Shown here: positions 18,587-22,066 of the stretch, in pieces
How positions within the stretch are numbered: position 1 is the stretch's first letter
Layout: every line of letters begins with the position of its first letter
Origin: Mesotaenium endlicherianum
Lineage: Eukaryota > Streptophyta > Zygnematophyceae > Zygnematales > Mesotaeniaceae
Reading direction: 5' to 3'
DNA: 22,066 bases
Assembly (NCBI GenBank): GCA_009602735.1
Contig: WELA01008032.1
Span: 387,436 to 409,501 of the forward strand
Notes under the pieces: model-generated
What the model was told of the DNA's origin: nothing
Seen by the model: the letters and a program-made list of their open reading frames with translations, nothing else
The model's database searches: none
Translations under genes and position numbers: made by a program

Positions 18587-19435
18587 TGTTTGGGAGGACG
18601 CCCCAGTGTTGCAGTATGTCACCTCTAAGGTGATAGCTCCAGGCATCACCACGAGGGAGCGCGAGCGCGTCCTCAAGCGCAGCCACGACTTCGTCTTCAT
18701 GGAGGGGTGCGTGCTCCGGATGATGGCAGACGGCTCCGTCCTGGTGGTTCCTGAACCTGCTATACGCGGTCAGCTGGTGCGCCATGTGCACGAGGCACTG
18801 AGACACTTCGGTGTCAAGCGCACGCTCAGCCTTATTCAGGCCGAGTACGGGTGGTCCGGCATGACTAAGGTCGTCGACGACATCGTCAGCAGCTGCACTC
18901 TCTGCGACCGTGTGCGCTCGAGCTTCACAGCCCGCACCGCCGCTCTTGGCCCCCTCCCTATTCAGGGGCTGTTTTACAGGTGGTCGCTTGACTTGGCTGG
19001 GGAGCTGCCCAAGTCTCGCCGAGGCAACTTGTACGTCTTGGTGATAATTGAGCACATGTCCAAGTGGATTGAGCTTGTGCCTTTGCCCAGCAAGGCCAGT
19101 GAGGGGATCGCTCAGGCCTTCCTCAATCAGGTCCTTAGCCGTTTTGGCGGCTGCGCTGAGGTGCTTACCAACCAGGGCAAGGAGTTCCAGGGCAGTTTTC
19201 AGAAGCTGTTGGAGCACTCTATGATCAACCACTGCACCACCTCCCGCAATCATCCTCAAGCTGACGGCCTTGCAGAGCGCATGGTGCAGACCGTCAAGCT
19301 TGGGTTGCGGAAGTACTGCCTTGCCTACGGCAGCACCCACTGGGACGACGCCCTCCCGTGGTTGGCTATGGGGTACAAGTTCAGTAAGCAGGCCTCCTTG
19401 GCCTCGCACTCTCCTACTTCCTTCTCTACGGCCGC
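18587..19435 (+). pseudogene. Ty3/gypsy integrase (zinc-binding domain and catalytic core), inactivated
   Basis: After the frameshift near 18577 the frame gives an HHCC zinc region (HVHEALRHFGVKRT, then CTLCDR) and an integrase core. The first catalytic Asp is in SLDLAGEL. The second site is VLTNQGKEF, with Asn (AAC at 19170-19172) instead of Asp. The third, Glu, is kept in HPQADGLAERMVQ. A one-base loss in a C run near 19413 shifts the frame again. Integrase would join element cDNA to host DNA; the missing Asp makes this copy dead. It is clearly homologous to the minus-strand integrase at 6364-7551, sharing blocks such as KWIE and HPQADGLA. Confidence 0.97.
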
Positions 19436-19882
19436 CAGCTAGTCCTGCCCGCCGCAGCCAGGACCGTGGCCGAGAACGTCTTGGACTTGGACAGTCCCGA
19501 GACGTGGAGCGCTCTTATCGGGCAGCGTGCGCAGCTCTTCTAGCGCCTGATGCCCATGGCCATGGATAATGTCAGCATCGCACAGCATCGCAATACGCTG
19601 AGGTATGCCATGACTCGTGGAGGAGCGTATCGTCCGCGGGTGTTGCAATTTTCCGCAGGTGACTTTGTGTACCTGCAACGTTAGACGAAGAACACCCTCG
19701 ACACCAGCATCTTGCCGATCATCCTGCGCGTCAAGCGCGTCTTGGCGTCAGAAGCGCGTCTTGGCGTCAGGAATCCTGGAGTTGGAAGGCGCGGATGGCC
19801 GTCTTCACAAGGACCACACGAAGAACTGTGGACCATGCCACCTTCCTAACCTTGACGTCCTCGCGACGCGCGCCCGCCCAAG
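19436..19882 (+). pseudogene. Integrase C-terminal domain (GPY/F-like barrel)
   Basis: In the shifted phase the protein continues through YGRQLVLPA and FSAGDFVYLQR and ends as a beta-rich tail with GILELEGADG and NCGPCHLPN. The same tail layout is seen in the minus-strand element, so it belongs to the family. TAG codons lie at 19541 and 19682. A perfect 19-bp tandem duplication (19733-19751, 19752-19770) causes another frameshift, and at least one more shift lies between 19853 and 19892. Such tails usually help integrase bind DNA and choose targets. Confidence 0.85.
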
Positions 19883-20068
19883 GACTGGGCGTGCCAGATT
19901 TGCCACAGTCCTGGCCAGGAGGCCAAGATGCTGCTCTGCGACAGCTGCAACCTCGGCTTCCACATAAGCTGCCTCGACCCGCCGTTGGCTTGCGTGCCAG
20001 TTGGAGTCTGGTTCTGCAGTGAATGCTTTGAGCTAGCCTTAGGCAGCGTACACAGCCCGTCAGCTTGA
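19883..20068 (+). pseudogene. C-terminal PHD finger of the gypsy polyprotein
   Basis: The reading runs from DWACQIC to a TGA at 20066-20068. Zinc ligands are C-x2-C-x11-C-x2-C-x4-H-x2-C-x14-C-x2-C, a full C4HC3 set, with MLLCDSC, GFH, LDPPL and VWFC as classic PHD features, including the Trp before the seventh ligand. PHD fingers are chromatin readers, usually of histone H3 N-termini and Lys4 state. Which state this one reads is not decidable by eye. It is out of phase with the integrase tail because of a frameshift, but the domain itself has no stop. The polypurine tract follows 5 bases after the stop. Its likely role in the live element was tethering integration to particular chromatin, which is inference. 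Confidence 0.9.
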
Positions 20069-20073
20069 GGCTG

Positions 20074-20087
20074 AGAGCTGGGGGGGG
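20074..20087 (+). other. Polypurine tract of the plus-strand element
   Basis: A purine-rich run ending in eight G (20080-20087) with one interrupting CT lies between the pol stop and the start of the 137-bp repeat, the expected place for the plus-strand primer next to the 3' LTR. Confidence 0.6.
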
Positions 20088-20224
20088 AATTAAAACATTT
20101 GAGACTTGACTCCCTTTTTGGCTATAAAGCCACATGTATTATAGACTTCATTGCAGCAAAGTCTGCTTGCTTATGATGTGTTGCTTATACCTATGTTACA
20201 CACTCAACCTCGTAACGCACGACA
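20088..20224 (+). repeat. 137-bp direct repeat, copy 1; probable start of the 3' LTR
   Basis: This matches 21237-21373 at a constant offset of 1149 with six differences, all transitions. It begins AATTAA immediately after the polypurine tract and contains TATAAAG inside GGCTATAAAGCC (about 20120-20131), a possible promoter TATA. The LTR would not start with the usual TG. Confidence 0.8.
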
Positions 20225-21236
20225 GCTATCATGATTTATTGAGTCAAGGTTGACGTACAAAATTGAGCTCCACTTGTGTGAACCATCAACCTAGGAAGAC
20301 TGACTTTGCATTGACCTCACGCATCTATATGTTGACCTTTTCTAGATTTTCAAGTCACCAAAGTGTAGCGCGTCAAAGCATCTTCCGAATGGCACCGGTT
20401 TTGCGTCATTTGGTCAAGTATCAAGCGAGATATTTTTGATCTAGTCTGCGTCACCTACCGGCCCCTAACGGAACGTTCCCAAGGGCCAACTTGTAACTCA
20501 ATGTCCCCAAAGGTGACATTGTTGGCTCTTCGTGATCCCAAAAACCCCTAGCTTTGTACGCACAAATCCGCGAGCCCCTTAAACTACATAAGTCTTGCAT
20601 TTCCATAGTATAAGTGCATCATTGAGGCTATAACTTGGTGACTGCATCACCTACCCTAGAGGAAGCTTCCTCAAGGTTCCAAATCCGCTTTTGAGGCGCT
20701 ATCTAAGAAGAATCACCCAAGGTAAGCTCCACCAATGAGAGACATATAGCATATTTTACGTGCTTTGCTTTGATTGGTTTAAGTTGTGCCTAGCCTATAG
20801 GAGCGCTAGTACATGCCTTGTACACATAAGTGGACATAGGAGAGCCTCCTAGAGTGACTAGATGCATTGGATCCGCCGCATACCACGCCGGATTTCCAAG
20901 AGTATAAGTACTAGAGATGTCCCTAGAGAGACATCTTTTAGAAGTCCCATCATGCCAGGTGTAAGTAACAAAGATTATCAGTAAAGTTTACACATTTATC
21001 TCTTGTGTTTTCAGGACCACTTAGTTGCTCTCTTGTTAAGAGCAAGCCCTCCTGGCTTCCAGTTACTTGAAGAACTTCACAAGTGGTGAGCAAAGTCACA
21101 GCTTAAACCCTTGAAGAGGACTACTCTTGAAGATCATGATGTGCTTCCAGTGATCTTTTGGGCCATACTTCATTAGTTGTGTATTCCTACCAGTTTACAA
21201 TTTTGACGTGCTCACTCTGGAGAGTACACACTCCTT
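20225..21236 (+). other. DNA between the two 137-bp repeats (LTR interior or nested insert)
   Basis: About 1 kb without coding sequence. It contains an AGATGTC/GACATCT hairpin near 20925 and splice-like words (CAG-GTGTAAGT near 20960, TTTTCAG near 21014), none of which I can tie to exons. If the repeat marks LTR starts, 20088-21236 would be one complete LTR followed by a partial second one. Alternatively this is an insert. Confidence 0.4.
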
Positions 21237-21373
21237 AATTAAGACATTTGAGACTTGACTCCCTTTTTGGCTATAAAGCCACATGTATTATAGACTTTAT
21301 TGCAGCAAAGCCTGCTTGCTTATGATGTGTTGCTTATACCTATGTTGCGCACTCGACCTCGTAACGCACGACA
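21237..21373 (+). repeat. 137-bp direct repeat, copy 2
   Basis: Partner of 20088-20224, including the TATAAAG block. It is not preceded by a purine tract; it follows ACTCCTT, forming a TTAATTAA palindrome at the junction. After 21373 the two copies diverge completely. Confidence 0.9.
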
Positions 21374-22037
21374 TTGTTTTTTGGTCTGCTGTTCTGCTGG
21401 TCCTCTCTCTCCTCTCTCCTCTCTCGCAGCTCATCAAGTCTTTGTGGCAATTCCTTGAGCCCTTAGATCGGCATCCCATCAGGTATTTTCCCCACCCCAT
21501 CCCCCTTCCTCCTTTGTGTGATTGCTCTTGCACTTGCTTGCATTGGAGTACTGCACTGGACTTTATCATTTCAATTCTTTCATGTTCTTTGTGATTCTCT
21601 ATTGTGCATTTGTGCTGACTCTGTTTTATCCGGGACAGGCCTGGCCCTGACCCTTGCTGGTGAAACCCGAGAGCCAAGCGCTTCCTTCAGCATGTGAGTT
21701 ATCCTCACGTGGGGTTGCGTGCTTTGTCCCGCTGGTCGTACTTGCTAGCAAGAGACTAGGGTTGGGCGTAGTGTTGACTGCTCTGTATGAGTGGGCATCG
21801 TTCTGGCTTGACGGTCTGTCAACAAGTATGGATTCATAATTATGTGGACACCCCCCCCCAAACCCCTCTTTCTTGGGCTCTGAGATTTGTGCCACGTCCT
21901 TTTGGGGGGAAGTGCTTGCAGGAGAGTCAATGACGTGGATAATTTAGAAAGTTAGGGCATGGGTGGTGACGCCTGGCTTCCATCTCTTTACTGCCAGGTT
22001 TGCGTACCTTGCAATGGGAATCGGCACTATTTGAAGA
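21374..22037. other. Unassigned non-coding DNA
   Basis: Pyrimidine-rich at 21400-21430, with a C run near 21850 and one CACGTG near 21706. It may be LTR or downstream flank of the GC-rich element. I see no gene or RNA. The rest of the interrupted minus-strand element would be expected to the right of the window if the nesting model is correct. Confidence 0.4.
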
Positions 22038-22066
22038 AGGGGGGGAAGGGGGGAAAGGGGGGGAAG
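22038..22066 (+). repeat. G-rich tract at the window end
   Basis: Runs of seven, six and seven G are separated by two or three A and the tract ends AAG. It could be a polypurine tract of another element starting just beyond the window, or a simple repeat able to form a G-quadruplex. Confidence 0.6.

Noticed and set aside
7891..20068. Contamination from a dinoflagellate or alga as the source of the DNMT element
   Set aside because: A plant-type LTR element is inserted in it, a related PHD-bearing gypsy element lies next to it, and the decay pattern includes CHG-type changes. Contamination is not needed, though the N at 12823 leaves it formally open.
20952..21016. Possible intron with GTGTAAGT and TTTTCAG signals
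   Set aside because: No coding sequence flanks it, so splice-like words alone are not enough.
21651..21668. TGGTGAAACCCGAGAGCC as another primer-binding site
   Set aside because: It is not preceded by a clear CA end and I cannot match it to a known tRNA 3' end.

Overview
The window looks like repeat-rich nuclear DNA from a plant (streptophyte) with a transposon-dense genome. Two sites resemble a primer-binding site complementary to initiator-methionine tRNA. The dead coding regions carry the C-to-T decay expected from CG and CHG methylation. Coding segments are GC-rich and embedded in AT-richer DNA. A seed-free plant such as a fern, lycophyte or streptophyte alga would fit, but the sequence does not fix the species. 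I see no intact host gene, rRNA, tRNA or CRISPR array. Essentially everything recognisable is mobile-element debris.

Layout, left to right. 1-385: tandem 178/179-bp repeats rich in CACGTG. 466-931: a pair of 131-bp direct repeats, the first ending in an LTR-like end plus primer-binding site. 1526-1655: a (CT)n tract holding an N. 2085-3272: a possible non-autonomous element with 79-bp inverted ends. 3950-4256 and 5681-5972: oppositely oriented LTR relatives. 6055-7650, minus strand: the 3' half of a dead Ty3/gypsy element (RNase H tail, integrase, PHD finger). 7891-20068, plus strand: a large, dead, GC-rich Ty3/gypsy element. 20088-22066: its probable 3' LTR with a 137-bp direct repeat, other non-coding DNA, and a G-rich end.

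The plus-strand element is the main interest. Its domain order is gag-like region, aspartic protease, acidic and TP-repeat spacer, DNMT3-type cytosine-5 DNA methyltransferase, reverse transcriptase, RNase H, integrase and PHD finger. A retroelement that carries both a DNA methyltransferase and a histone-tail reader module would be able to write and read chromatin marks. DNMT-bearing retrotransposons are known from charophyte algae and dinoflagellates (de Mendoza and colleagues, 2018). The combination with a C-terminal PHD finger is one I do not recognise from the literature. The minus-strand relative also ends in a PHD finger, so that module looks like a clade trait.

The element is dead. I count 14 in-frame stops, several frameshifts, and Asp-to-Asn changes at catalytic positions of protease (copy 1), RT and integrase. 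All three Asp-to-Asn changes fit CpG deamination. A 1.38-kb gag-protease segment occurs twice (9811-11187 and 12821-14197). The first copy is cut by the LTR of another retrotransposon (11189-11782), and the second copy starts exactly at an N (12823). The apparent duplication may therefore be a scaffolding join between two element copies rather than a real arrangement.
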